DNA of 64,000 bases from Przewalskia tangutica (GCA_029844215.1 CM056720.1:33101711-33165710), one strand, 5' to 3'. Counted from the stretch's first letter, positions 35,798 to 46,449 are shown. Numbers and translations: made by a program. The notes: generated by a model from the letters alone, not told the origin.

Positions 35798-36247
35798 CCC
35801 CAAGTGTGAAGACTTCATCCATTCCAAAACTTCCAAGTCTTGAAACCCTCTCCTCCCCTTTGTGAGCTCTTGGCGAGAGCCTTCCTCCCACCGTGTGGCC
35901 TTTGGCCGAGGGGTTCCTTCCCCTTTGTGGTGCTAGGGTACCCACTGCCTAGTTGTTTAGTATAATACCCTCCTTGTGGTATTGAAATACTTCTCCTAGT
36001 ATTGTTATAATGCCCAAAATACCTTAGCCTTGTACCTTGTAGTATTCCAAAGATACCTCTATACGTAGAGTCAGAAATACTACCTTTTGTCCTTTTAGTC
36101 TCAAACCAAACCCTAAGGAAATCTTCATAGTTGGTTGAAGTATTTGAGTAAGTTAGTTAGAACTTGTAAGGGTTGTTTGGAGCGCACGAGTAGGAGCTAA
36201 ACCTTGCTCAGGATCGACATTATAACTTGGATAATTTTGGGCTTATC

Positions 36248-36256
36248 GAGGTAATT
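36248..36256 (+). promoter_or_regulatory. Splice-donor-like site in E10 5' LTR
   Basis: GAG|GTAATT, about 460 bases after the TATA box. The same word sits at the same relative place in E6, E8 and E9 LTRs. Confidence 0.35.
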
Positions 36257-36449
36257 ATCTTGTCCCTCTATTGTAATTGGAAATTACATGTTTGTTAGAA
36301 TATATAGTTGAAGTATACTATATATGGAACTATACTTAGTATTCGGCAATGTCTTTTGACTTAAGCCTGAAGAATAAAGAACTGAACTGAACTGTAATTA
36401 CATAGGACTGTATTGCAGTAGACTTGTGTAGTATTGCTGAGTAGAATTG

Positions 36450-36471
36450 TACACGTCCGGTTAGACGTGTA
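36450..36471. promoter_or_regulatory. Conserved ACGT hairpin in E10 5' LTR
   Basis: TACACGTC, loop CGGTTA, GACGTGTA. Perfect 8-bp stem. Confidence 0.6.
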
Positions 36472-38582
36472 AACCCCCGGTTGGCTTGGTAGCGCCTCGA
36501 TAGAGGAGGCGATTTACGCTGTTGCGGGGAGAGTCTTAGAATTTTCTGTAGAAAGATAGAACCTTGTGTTTTGAAGTTAATAGACGTTTGTGACCTTTCT
36601 AGGTGAAAGTACTAAGAGTAGCGTATTCTACTCGAGGAGTGGAAAGGGCTAGCAAGGTTGTAGTACTTGGAGCATTTTGCTTATTGTCGATAAATCGTCG
36701 CGAGGTATGTGAACCTCTTCCTATCTTTTCTAGCATGATTGTTGTGAACTATGTAGTACGGTAGACGCGTACGTGCTAAGTGATTTGGTTGGTTTAAAAC
36801 ATAGGGTGTTATAATAGCTTTATGGGAAGTTAGTTATAACGACCTTATGTAGGTGAAAATGGTTTACTGATGTTAGAAGTTAAGAGACTTGATCTTATAA
36901 GATAAGAGACTTAACTTATTTGTTTTAATGTGGATGTTTGTGTGAAACCTCATTCGTGAGTAATGAGTACTTGGTTTTTAAAGGGATAATGTTTTTGATT
37001 TGAAATCGGAATGTATCGACAGACCACTTGGCGTTAATAAAGGAAAATGTATTGAATAATGATGTATCGTATTAAAACCAGTAGAAACCTCCATCTGCAT
37101 AGAAACTAAGATGAGACAAAATGATATTACATTTTCTAGATCATGGTCTTTGTAATAAGAATGTTGTAAACAAGAATAACCTACTCACGTAAGACATATA
37201 TTACTCGATTGTTCTAAAAGGAATCAAGTGATTAAGTTTGGGAACTATGAAACCATTTGAAAATGAGAAGCTTGAGTAATTGAAACTAGGCAAAGCGGAA
37301 CTTAGGAAAAGAATGTTGTTACTTGATTTTGAAAAGGAATGTGGGTTGGTCATTCTAATACTACGTATCGGGTGACTTTTATAAAAGTAATGGATCTCTT
37401 TAAAAGAACTTAACGTATGTAGTACTTTGGGGTTAAAACCCGACTTTGGCATAAAATGAAAGTACTTTGAGTTGTGTGAAACTTGCCTATGCTTGTTGTT
37501 GTGAAACTTGCCTATGCTTGTTGTTGTGAAACTTGCCTCGCTTGTGATGATAGCCTTTGATTGTGCAAGTGTGGTATTTTCGTATTCTACCGCTCTCGAT
37601 AGAGGTAGGTTGACTTGTTGAGAACTTACTTGGGCGTCTTTGGCGGTGATGGAGAATTCCACGGGTATGTTTCTATTTTGATTCTTGTCTTGTTGATGTC
37701 ACATGGAAATGTCTACACCGATGCAGATTCCGGCATGCGGCCACGCGGCGGGTTGATTACCGATATATGGTTATTACCGCAACATGGGCGTGTCTACACC
37801 GTCACGATTCCGGCATGTGGCCACGTGCGGCAGGTTGACCACCATATATTGTTATTGAGGTTACATGGGCATGTCTACACCGTCACGATTCCGGGGCATG
37901 GCCGTGCGGCTTATTATTGTTGCATCATGGACATGTCTGCCGTCGCGATTCCGGGCATGTGCCATGATGCGAACATGATGGATGTGGTGGGCGTGAGACC
38001 CGTAGTTATATTTGAGTGGTGACTTTGAGGCGTGAGTCCACGACTTGGCTTTTATGTTGCGTCTTTGTATTTTGGTTATCATACATGTCTCACCTTTATA
38101 TAGTATTATGATTTAAGCTGCGATATTCTGATTTCACATACTTGGTACTGTTATCGACCTCCTTCGAGGCTGCGTTCATGCCGCGGTAGAGGTACATCGA
38201 TCGTGGATCCTCGCTCTTAGGATCTCGAGCGTTTTGGGAAGCTCCGTTTCTCCGGAGGCTTATCTTTTGGTATGTGTTCCCTGAGTTGTAGGTTCTTGTA
38301 CATTCAGGGGTATGGCGGGGCCCTGTCCCGTCATAGTTGTTGTAAATCTTAGAGGTCTGTAGTACTGTTGTGGGCAGGGTTTGTAAAAGGATTAAACTGT
38401 TCGTTTTGAAAGAGTTGTATTTATATATGTTATTGGAAGGTAACCGTTGGGTTGGCCTGTTTTATGATCATATATCTTGTTTCTTGTTTAAAGTTTTATT
38501 TTCCGCTGGTTTTCTCTGATGTTGTGTCACTAGGGTGCCCGGGATAAGGCACGATCCACGCCCGAATTTCGGTGTGACAAAG

Positions 38583-38594
38583 TGGTATCGAGCG
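38583..38594 (+). other. E10 primer binding site, altered
   Basis: TGGTATCGAGCG in place of TGGTATCAGAGC. The wider match TGGTATCGAGCGATTAGTCC against TGGTATCAGAGCAGTTAGTCC shows two CAG triplets shortened or scrambled. E8 has the same altered word. Confidence 0.85.
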
Positions 38595-38769
38595 ATTAGT
38601 CCTCGGAAAGTGTCTACGCATCGTGTCTAGTAGTCTTGATTATCGGTGTGTTGTGCACCACATCTATAATCAGGAGGCTATAGGACATGTAGGATTGGTT
38701 TCTATTCTTCTCATTCTGAGATCGTGCCTTAGAGCTGTGTTGTAAGTTGGACCCCTCTGACGTATCTCG

Positions 38770-38779
38770 TTTTTACCAG
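38770..38779 (+). promoter_or_regulatory. Splice-acceptor-like site before E10 gag start
   Basis: TTTTTACCAG followed by TT and the gag ATG at 38782. Confidence 0.4.
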
Positions 38780-38781
38780 TT

Positions 38782-39960
38782 ATGCCTCCGCGCAGCGACG
38801 GTGCCCAGGGCAAGGCAGCCGAGGAGCTGCTAGTGGGATTGAGGAGTGCGAGCGCGAGCCCGGACAAGACGAGGTTGTGCTTCAGACGGCGGGTTTTGTG
38901 ACGCCGCCAGCCCCAGCAGAGTTTAGAGCCGCAGCAGTGGCTGCTGAGACCGCAGTACCTGAGCCTCCATCCCGATGCAGAGGCAGGAGATGGGTTACAA
39001 GAGATGGCGATTCTTGGCCGTGGTCGTGGGCCGATATGAGATAGGCCGACGCAGCCAGCCGATTCGATGCACCGTGGTTCACCCCGGCGGATAGTTTGAG
39101 GCTACGGGACTTTACGAGTGTAGCCCGCGAGTTTTATGGGTCGAGGCACGAGGATGATCCGCAGGAGTTCATCCGGCGATTCTGACCGGATCACGGGTGA
39201 TCAAGGCTTGAGACCGAGTCTGTGACCTTTGGTTCGCGTCGGCCGCGTGATACCGCGATCGATTGGTTTGATTCATGGGAGCTTTCGGGAGAGCATGCAC
39301 TCCAGCGGTATGGGATGAGTTTTGAGGCTTTCTCACTCACTTCTTGCCTCCGCAGATGAGGAGGGCACGGCCGGCAGATTTTTGATGCTTAGACGAGCGC
39401 GTGCGGTTCGGGAGTACAATGTGAGTTCGACTCATTGGCGATGCGTCCCCGTTAGTAGCTAGTATGGAGGATCGAGTGCACCGATATGTTCTGAGGCTCG
39501 ATGATTACATGTCGAGGCATGTTCGGGAGTAGCTCTTCACCGGCATGGACATTGCCCGCACGCAGCTCACGACCGGATGAGGCACGGAGGTCGACGGAAT
39601 GACGAAGATCGAGAAGAGGCCGAACAACAGGATCCTTTGGTGACTTTCGAGGCGGACCGCCTCGAAGATACTAGTTTTGTACCTCCGCTGCAGTGGTCCT
39701 CCACAACCTTGAGTATTCGGAGCGGTCGGGGCTCGAGGTTGAGTTTCGAGGAAGTAAGGGTGTTGGCGGTCACGGTCCCTACCTCGGTGTGGTCGATGTG
39801 GTAGACCGCATTTCGGGAGTGTCGTGGTGCGGGGAGCTTGTTATTTTTGCGGCCAGCAGGGCCATTTTGCGAGGAACTGTCCGACCAAGGGTAGCACGGA
39901 TGTTACGACTCAGCCTACCGGATCAGTGGCTGGTTCATCGCCTTCATATGCATGCCGCGG
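38782..39960 (+). pseudogene. E10 gag, heavily frameshifted
   Basis: Starts MPPRSDGAQGKAAEE at 38782. Pieces of capsid are legible in changing frames: VREYNV near 39,410, the DRVHRYV-equivalent near 39,470-39,490, and QQDPLVTFEADRL (39,625-39,665). A perfect CX2CX4HX4C knuckle, CYFCGQQGHFARNC, lies at 39839-39880, followed by PTKG and GSVAGSSPSY. Compared with the E8 gag there are many one- and two-base losses, so no single frame exceeds about 90 codons. Gag would form the particle and bind RNA; this copy cannot. It follows the primer site and precedes the non-coding module. Confidence 0.85.
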
Positions 39961-39969
39961 CGAGCCTAT

Positions 39970-40760
39970 GATTAGAGTGGGCGGTAGCTTCGGTATATCC
40001 TTAACCTCTAGAGTTTTGGTATGCTTGTTATGATGGTCTCATTATTATGTGCTATGTACGAATAGCGTTGTGTTAATTGTGGGTTAGAAAACATGCTTAG
40101 TTGGGAGGATACGTATGGTGGCATGGTAAGTGTGAACCTTAGACTATGTCACGACTGAGACCTTAGGGGTAAGGTCGTCTTGAGTTAAAGATTTATTTTA
40201 TGTTTGACCCTTATCAGAGTAGTAGTATACGTGGGATTTATTTGTGTGATGAGTCCGTGGGTAGTGTGAGATGGAAGTGGTCGCTTTCATGATGTGAATT
40301 AGTAAGATTGTTAGGATCGGGAACAAGAGTTTAGCGCGTTGGGGGTCGGGTTGAGGACCATTTGCGGGTCAACCGTAGCCGGATTAAGGTGGGGTCAGTT
40401 CTGGGTGGTCCCGCCAGGTGGTAGGGTCACGAGGATGCTAGGCCCAAGTTTGTATGCTCATAGTATGTGTTAGTGGACGCGTTCGACCAGAAGCGGTTCG
40501 TAAAGGCAGGGAATGGCCTTAAGGAAGTTTGAGGTTAGTAAGATGACAAAGTTTGGAGGTAGGGACTCCGGAGATTTTGGGAGCGGAAGAAATGACTGAA
40601 GTATGGTACGCGTCTTGGGAGAGTTCAAGTGTTCGAGAGGGGCACGGCGAGTAAGGAAGGAAGAGAGCGTGTGTTATTTCGTGGCGGCGTGGCGTTGACA
40701 ACTTGTTAGAGGAACTTCATCGATATCCGTCTTGAGAAGGAACATTCGGACGAATGTTTC
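39970..40760 (+). other. E10 non-coding module replacing pol
   Basis: No long frame. Shares TTTGACCCTTAT, GGTCGGGTTGAGG, CAACCGTAGCCGG-like and GTGGTCCCGCC words with the minus strand of E9 (44,950-45,240), and GAGGATGC...GGCCC with E4. Ends at the hairpin AACATTCG-GA-CGAATGTT (40741-40758). Confidence 0.75.
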
Positions 40761-40761
40761 T

Positions 40762-40773
40762 AAGGAGGGAGAA
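40762..40773 (+). other. E10 polypurine tract
   Basis: AAGGAGGGAGAA directly before the 3' LTR start TGTTATACC. Confidence 0.9.
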
Positions 40774-41097
40774 TGTTATACCGTATTCTCGAGGTATGTA
40801 TGCGAGGGCGCATCTGAAAGAGCACGGCTAAAAAGATTTGGAAAGAAAGAAAGATGTGAGTTTTCGACGGAAAAGTTTCCGGTTATTTGTGAAGAAAAAG
40901 GTTCGTTAATGGGAATTGGATTCCCAGATTTGGTATTTGGACTTCATAGATTATATTAGAATTTTGAGATTTTATTTTCGGAAATGGTCACGTGGGGCCC
41001 ACGGGAGAAATTTACGGTTTTGTGGGGCCCACTTTGTTTTCGAGATTTTGGCCATTGTGGATATTTTTCGGAAGACGTTTTATGAGGGCCATTAGGA

Positions 41098-41115
41098 GGG
41101 TGACACGTGTCACCC
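41098..41115. promoter_or_regulatory. 18-bp palindromic G-box in E10 3' LTR
   Basis: GGGTGACACGTGTCACCC, identical to the 5' LTR copy. A weaker copy, GGGTGACACTTGTCACC, lies at about 41277-41293. Confidence 0.6.
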
Positions 41116-41485
41116 CCGCCTAGGTGGCTTGGCCGAATGACATTTGTGCACAACACCCGGTTAGAGTCATTTTACGACGAAACGTTTTACATAACTTGCG
41201 AAGGGAAAATTCCGGCTATGTCGTTTTGTATTTTTGCGGATTTTTCCGAGAGACGAAACCTTTTGGACCAACGGGAGGGTGACACTTGTCACCTCGTTGG
41301 ACGATTTGGAGGCGGCGAGGTGGGTTGGCCTTGGCCGATTGGCCCCTTGAAGTGTGCCTTGCTTTGTGGCTTGTTTTGTGGAGTGTTTTGTGGAGTAGGG
41401 TTTAGGGTGCACTTGGCTTAATCTTGCCCTTACACTTGCTATACACTTGGAAGGATCTTGGCCCTTGGTTGGCCTTTGGTTTTGC

Positions 41486-41493
41486 TATAAATA
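41486..41493 (+). promoter_or_regulatory. TATA box of E10 3' LTR
   Basis: TATAAATA in GCTATAAATACCC. A read-out transcript from here would enter the E9 remnant. Confidence 0.7.
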
Positions 41494-42171
41494 CCCCCCT
41501 AAGTGTGAAGACTTCATCCATTCCAAAAACTTCCAAGTCTTGAAACCCTCTCCTCCCCCTTTGTGAGCTCTTAGCCGAGAGCCTTCCCCCTCCCCCTTTT
41601 CGTGTGGCCTTTGGCCGAGGGGTTCCCCTTCCCCCCTTTGTGGTGCTAGCCGGGTACCCCTGCCTAGTTGTTTTCAGATAATACCCTCCTCGTGGTATTG
41701 AAATACTTCTCCTAGTATTGTTATAATGCCCAAAATACCTTAGCCTTGTACCTTGTAGTATTCCAAAGATACCTCTATACGTAGAGCCCGGAAATACTAC
41801 CTTTTGTCCTTTTAGTCTCAAACCGAAACCCGAAGGAAATCTTCATAGTTGGTTGTAGTATTTGAGTAGTAGTTGGTTAGAACTTCTAAGGGTTGTTTGG
41901 AGCGCACGGAGTAGGAGCTAAACCTTGCTCAGGATCGACATTATAACTTGGATAATTTTGGGCTTATCGAGGTAATTATCTTGTCCCTCTATTGTAATTG
42001 GAAATTACATGTTTGTTAGAATATATAGTTGAAGTATACTATATATGGAACTATACTTAGTATTCGGCAATGTCTTTTGACTTAAGCCTGAAGAATAAAG
42101 AATCGAATCGAATCAGTAATTACATAGGGTGTATTGCGATGAGACTTGTGTAGTATTACTGAGTAGAATTG

Positions 42172-42193
42172 TACACGTCCGGTTAGACGTGTA
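42172..42193. promoter_or_regulatory. Conserved ACGT hairpin in E10 3' LTR
   Basis: TACACGTC-CGGTTA-GACGTGTA, identical to the 5' copy. Confidence 0.6.
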
Positions 42194-43439
42194 AACCCCC
42201 CCTGGTTGGCTTGGTAGCCGGCCTCGATAGAGGAGGAGATTTACGCTGTTGCGGGGGGGGGGGGGGAGGTGCTGCCGAATTTTCTGTAGAAAGATAGAAC
42301 CTTGTGTTTTGAAGTTAATAGACGTTTGTGACCTTTCTAGGTGAAAGTACTAAGAGTAGCGTATTCTACTCGAGGAGTGGAAAGGGCTAGCAAGGTTGTA
42401 GTACTTGGAGCATTTTGCTTATTGTCGATAAATCGTCGCGAGGTATGTGAACCTCTTCCTATCTTTTCTAGCATGATTGTTGTGAACTATGTAGTACGGT
42501 AGACGTACATGTGCTAAGTGATTTGGTTGGTTTAAAACATAGGGTGTTATAATAGCTTTATGGGAAGTTAGTTATAACGACCTTATGTAGGTGAAAATGG
42601 TTTACTGATGTTAGAAGTTAAGAGACTTGATCTTATAAGATAAGAGACTTAACTTATTTGTTTTAATGTGGATGTTTGTGTGAAACCTCATTCGTGAGTA
42701 ATGAGTACTTGGTTTTTAAAGGGATAATGTTTTACTGATTTCGGAAATCAGAATGTGTATCGACAGACCACTTCAGCGTTAATAAAGGAAAATGTATTGA
42801 ATAATGATGTATCGTATTAAAACCAGTAGAAACCTCCATCTGCATAGAAACTAAGATGAGACAAAATGATATTACATTTTCTAGATCATGGCTGTTGTAA
42901 TAAGAATGTTGTAAACAAGAATAACCTACTCTCACGTAAGACATATATTACTCAATTGTTCTAAAAAGGAATCAAGTGATTAAGTTTGGGAACTATGAAA
43001 CCATTTGAAAATGAGAAGCTTGAGTAATTGAAACTAGGCAAACTGGAACTTAGGAAAAGAATGTTGTTACTTGATTTTGAAAAGGAATGTGGGTTGGTCA
43101 TTCTAATACTACGGGTATCGGGTGACTTTTATAAAAGTAATGGATCTCTTTTAAAAGAACTTAACGTATGTAGTACTTTGGGGTTAAAAACCGGACTTTG
43201 GCATAAAATGAAAGTACTTTGAGTTGTGTGAAACTTTATGCTTGTTGTTGTGAAACTTGCCTATGCTTGTTGTTGTGAAACTTGCCTCTGCTTGTGATGA
43301 TAGCCTTTGATTGTGCAAGTGTGGTATTTTACGTGTTACCGTCTCTCGATAGAGGCGGTTGACTTATTGAGAACTTACTTGGGCGTCTTTGGCGGTGATG
43401 GAGAATTCCACGGGTATGTTTCCATTTTGATTCTTGTCT

Positions 43440-43735
43440 TGTTGTTGAGGTCACATGGAAATGTCTACACCGTCGCAGATTCCGGGGCATGCGCCGTGCG
43501 GCGGGTTGATTACCGATATATGGTTATTACTGCAACATGGGCGGTCTACACCGATGCGATTCCGGGGCATGTGGCCGCGGCGGTTGACCACCCATATATT
43601 GTTATTGAGGTTACATGGGCATGTCTACACCGTCACGATTCCGGGGCATGTGCCATGCGCTTGTTATTATTGTTGCATCATGGACATGTCTACACCGTCA
43701 CGATTCCGGGGCATGTGGCCATGATGCGAACATGA
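43440..43735 (+). repeat. Degenerate tandem repeat in E10 3' LTR
   Basis: TCTACACCG-containing units start near 43461, 43543, 43621 and 43686 (spacing 65-82 bp), each followed by GATTCCGGGGCATG. The array stays partly open in frame and mimics a repeat protein; no gene is inferred. Confidence 0.75.
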
Positions 43736-44342
43736 TGGATGTGTTGGGCGTGAGACCCATAGTTATATTTGAGTGGTGACTTTGAGGCGTGAGTCCACGA
43801 CTTGATCGCTTATGTTGCTTTGTATTTTGGTTATCATACATGTCTCTGCTTTATATAGATTGTTATGATTTAAGCTGCGATATTCTGATTTCACATACTT
43901 GGTACTGTTATCTTGACCTCCTTCGGGGGGCTGCGTTCATGCCGCAGGTAGAGGTACATCGGTCGTGGATCCTCGCTCTTAGGATCTCAGTTCAGCGTTT
44001 TGGGAAGCTCCGTTTCTCCGTAGGCTTATCTTTTGGTATGTGTTCCCTGAGTTGTAGGTTCTTGTACATTCAGGGGTATGGCGGGGCCCTGTCCCGTCAT
44101 AGTTGTTGTAAATCTTAGAGGTCTGTAGTGGCGGGGTTTGTAAAAAGGATTAAACTGCTCGTTTTGTAAGAGTTGTATTTATATATGTTATTGGAAGGTA
44201 GCAGATTGGGTTGGCCTGCTTTTATGATCATATATCTTGTTTCTTGTTTAAAGTTTTATTTTCCATTGGTTTTCTCGATGTTGTGTCACTAGGGTGCGGG
44301 ATAAGGCACGATCCACGGGCGAATTTCGGGTGTGACAATATA

Positions 44343-44701
44343 GGCAACTCCGCCTACTCGCACCAGTCTGTAAGGCCCAAAGTAACTCGGGCTAAGTTCC
44401 TCTGTTTTCCAAAACTCGTCACACCCAAACCGGTGGTATCTTGAAGACCGACCACGGCTGAACTCTAAGCGTCGTCGCCGATTATCTGCACGATTTCTCT
44501 GAGCTGCCAGAACCTCTTCTAGACAAGCTTTACCCTATCCACAGTCTGCTGGAACAAGCCTGAACCAACTATCTGAATCTTGCCAACATCGAACCAATCG
44601 ACCGGCAGCCTTACACTTCCGCCCTCTGAGGCCTCGTAAGGCGACATTCGAAAACCGAAATGGTAGCTTAAACACTCTCCACAGAGACAACAATCCCACA
44701 A
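44343..44701 (-). pseudogene. E9 integrase C-terminal fragment, upstream half
   Basis: Minus strand from 44701 reads YHFGFRMSPYEASEGG, then VRLPVDWFDVGKIQIVGSGL and DRVKLV. This is the end of the integrase core (the 'MAPYEALYG...VGWFEVG' region of this clade). Further on, in another frame, KTEELSPSYFGPYRLVRVGG with VAY at about 44,350-44,415 gives the GPY/F module. Integrase would insert the DNA copy into the chromosome. The fragment is frameshifted and is cut at 44,343 by E10; it resumes at 35,106. It is the only pol sequence in E9; the rest of pol is absent between here and gag. Confidence 0.72.
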
Positions 44702-45770
44702 CTACCCCAGATCCACACACCGGCCCGAGGCGAATGCGACTGAGACTCACCGAGTTCTTAACCCTGCTGGTAAAACTTCGAGAAACAAAAACAGCGTACC
44801 ACAGGCTCCATGCATCATAAGGTGAAGGTAGGCACCGTGCAGCCTTACAACCTTTACGATAAAACAACAACGCCGAGTAAACGGTCTTTGCTAGAAAACA
44901 AGGCGGTGACCTCCTCGCCCGACCTTGGTCGAATCGTCCACGAATTCTGTTGGTTAACTAAACTTGGGCCTAACACCTCGTAACCCAACCCAAAGCGGGA
45001 CCACCACAACCGACCCACCACTGAACCTGCCGCGGGTTGACCCGCAGCGTGGCCTCAACCCGACCCGCAACGCCGCACCATACTAGCTCCCCGAACCGGA
45101 ACAATCTCACTAATCACGTTACGAAAACCTAGCGGTCTTCTTAGCTCAACTACCCTCTTTCATTCCACACTACTCAGGGACTAATCCCACAAACATAACT
45201 CACGTGCACTATGCACTCCTATAAGGGTCAAACATAAACAATACATCTTTTACTCGAGATGGCCTTACCTCTAAGGTCTCTACGTATAAAACTCTAAGGC
45301 TCACACCTTCTCTATCCCCCAAAATCTTACTCGGTTAACCCACCATGATTTCTAATCACAACTAACACACTGCTATCAGAACATAGCACTTAAGGTATAC
45401 TCACCTTATCACACATACAGATCTCTAGAGGGTTAAGGATATATCTATATCTACTGCTTCACTCCCCTTAGTCGTTCTAATCAAACCTGCCCCGTAGGGC
45501 GCATAGCTAAGGAAGATGACAAACTACCCACCGATCCTGAAGGCTAAGTCCTCCCGCAAGGACACTCTTTCGACATCAGACCCTGACGGTCATAGGTACA
45601 ACACGTACCAACTAAAAGACGACATTCCCGATGGCGCGCGCATTGTGAACACCGAGAAAACGAATCCGGATGGTGGAACCTACGTGTAGGCGTGGAACCT
45701 AAGCTCGAGCTCGACCAACTCCTGCATACCGAGCGTCACGAACCACGCGAGGACCTTTCGCACCGATGGA
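44702..45770 (-). other. E9 internal non-coding module
   Basis: Minus strand shares long stretches with the E10 module (39,970-40,760) and with E8 (49,862-50,250), for example the CGGGTTGAGGCCACGCTGCG and GTCCCGCTTTGGG words. No protein family recognised. Confidence 0.7.
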
Positions 45771-45779
45771 TGCGCATAA

Positions 45780-46243
45780 TCTAATTTGGTGAGGCGACTG
45801 CGCCGCAAGTTACCAAAGGACCTTGCGACTCTGGCCTCTTACTGCGTCGCCGTTAACCCGTCGATCTCTACGTTTCTCGCTGCGCATAAGCCCGCATACG
45901 TGCCATGCTCGAAGCCTAAGCGAAGAACTTACTCTTGCACAAGCTTCTCGTTGATATTAATCAAGACTCGCGATGCATCGGTATACTCTCGGTAGTCAAA
46001 TCCATAGTTAGTAAATGGTCGCCTCCTTGAAATCTATATTCTCTGTTCCGATCGTGGGCGAAGGTTCAAATATCATGGCGCGGTAGGAACCGCCGCCGTG
46101 CTAAACTCTGCTTGGGGCTAGTGGCGTCGCAAAACTCCCGAATGAAGCACCACCGGTGATGATTGGGCCTGTGCCACGTAACCCTGCAGTACTCTGCGCC
46201 TCCTCGGCCGCCTTGCCTCTGGTAGGGTTGCCTGGCGAGGCAT
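45780..46243 (-). pseudogene. E9 gag remnant
   Basis: Starts at 46243 (MPRQATLPEARRPRR), aligned to the MPPRKATQAQTGKAA start of E8. The N-terminal piece degenerates after about 60 codons. A second piece at about 45,780-45,960 matches the E8 gag C-terminal DNA (ACCAAAGGACCT and CGCATACG words at 50,660-50,760). The capsid core between them is missing. Non-functional. Confidence 0.65.
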
Positions 46244-46433
46244 AACGGTAAGGGAAAGAAATACGTGAGAGGGTCCAACTTACAACACAGCTCTAAGGCA
46301 CGATCTCAGAGTGAGAAGAATAGAAACCAATCCTAAATATCCTATAGCCTCCTGATTATTGGTGTGGTGCACAACACACCGATAATCAAGACTCTACTGG
46401 ATACGGTCTGTAGACACTTTCCGAGGATTAACT

Positions 46434-46445
46434 GCTCTGATACCA
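46434..46445 (-). other. E9 primer binding site (initiator Met tRNA)
   Basis: Minus strand TGGTATCAGAGC, perfect, a few bases inside the 5' LTR end (46450). Confidence 0.92.
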
Positions 46446-46449
46446 CTTC

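Larger units (their letters stand above)
35107..38579 (+). repeat. E10 5' LTR (3473 bp)
   Basis: TGTTATACCCCGTATTCTC to TTTCGGTGTGACA. Contains a perfect palindromic G-box (35421-35438), TATA (35790-35797), donor-like CGAG|GTAATTATC (36250/36251), hairpin (36450-36471), CGAG|GTATGTGAACC (36704/36705), a 25-bp repeat (37,478-37,550) and TCTACACCG repeats (37,700-37,960). It has more short losses than the 3' copy. No gene. Confidence 0.94.
35107..44337 (+). mobile_element. E10: innermost gag-only Tekay-like element
   Basis: 9231 bp. 5' LTR 35107-38579, primer site 38583-38594, broken gag 38782-about 39,960, non-coding module to 40,760, polypurine tract 40762-40773, 3' LTR 40774-44337. Perfect target duplication ATATA (35102-35106 and 44338-44342). 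The internal region of 2194 bp lacks pol. Inserted into E9's integrase fragment in opposite orientation to E7-E9. By nesting it is the most recent insertion in the window. Confidence 0.95.
40774..44337 (+). repeat. E10 3' LTR (3564 bp)
   Basis: TGTTATACCGTATTCTC to TTTCGGGTGTGACA. Contains twin GTGGGGCCCAC boxes (40992-41002 and 41022-41032), a palindromic G-box (41098-41115), TATA (41486-41493), donor-like GAG|GTAATTATC (41971/41972), hairpin (42172-42193), a run of 14 G (42253-42266), GAG|GTATGTGAACC (42442/42443), a 25-bp repeat (about 43,222-43,300) and TCTACACCG repeats (43,461-43,730). No gene. Confidence 0.94.

Noticed and set aside
43307..43735. 142-codon frame with repeated HGHVYTVTIPGH wording
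   Set aside because: Translation of a degenerate tandem repeat in the E10 LTR; the 5' LTR copy differs in frame.
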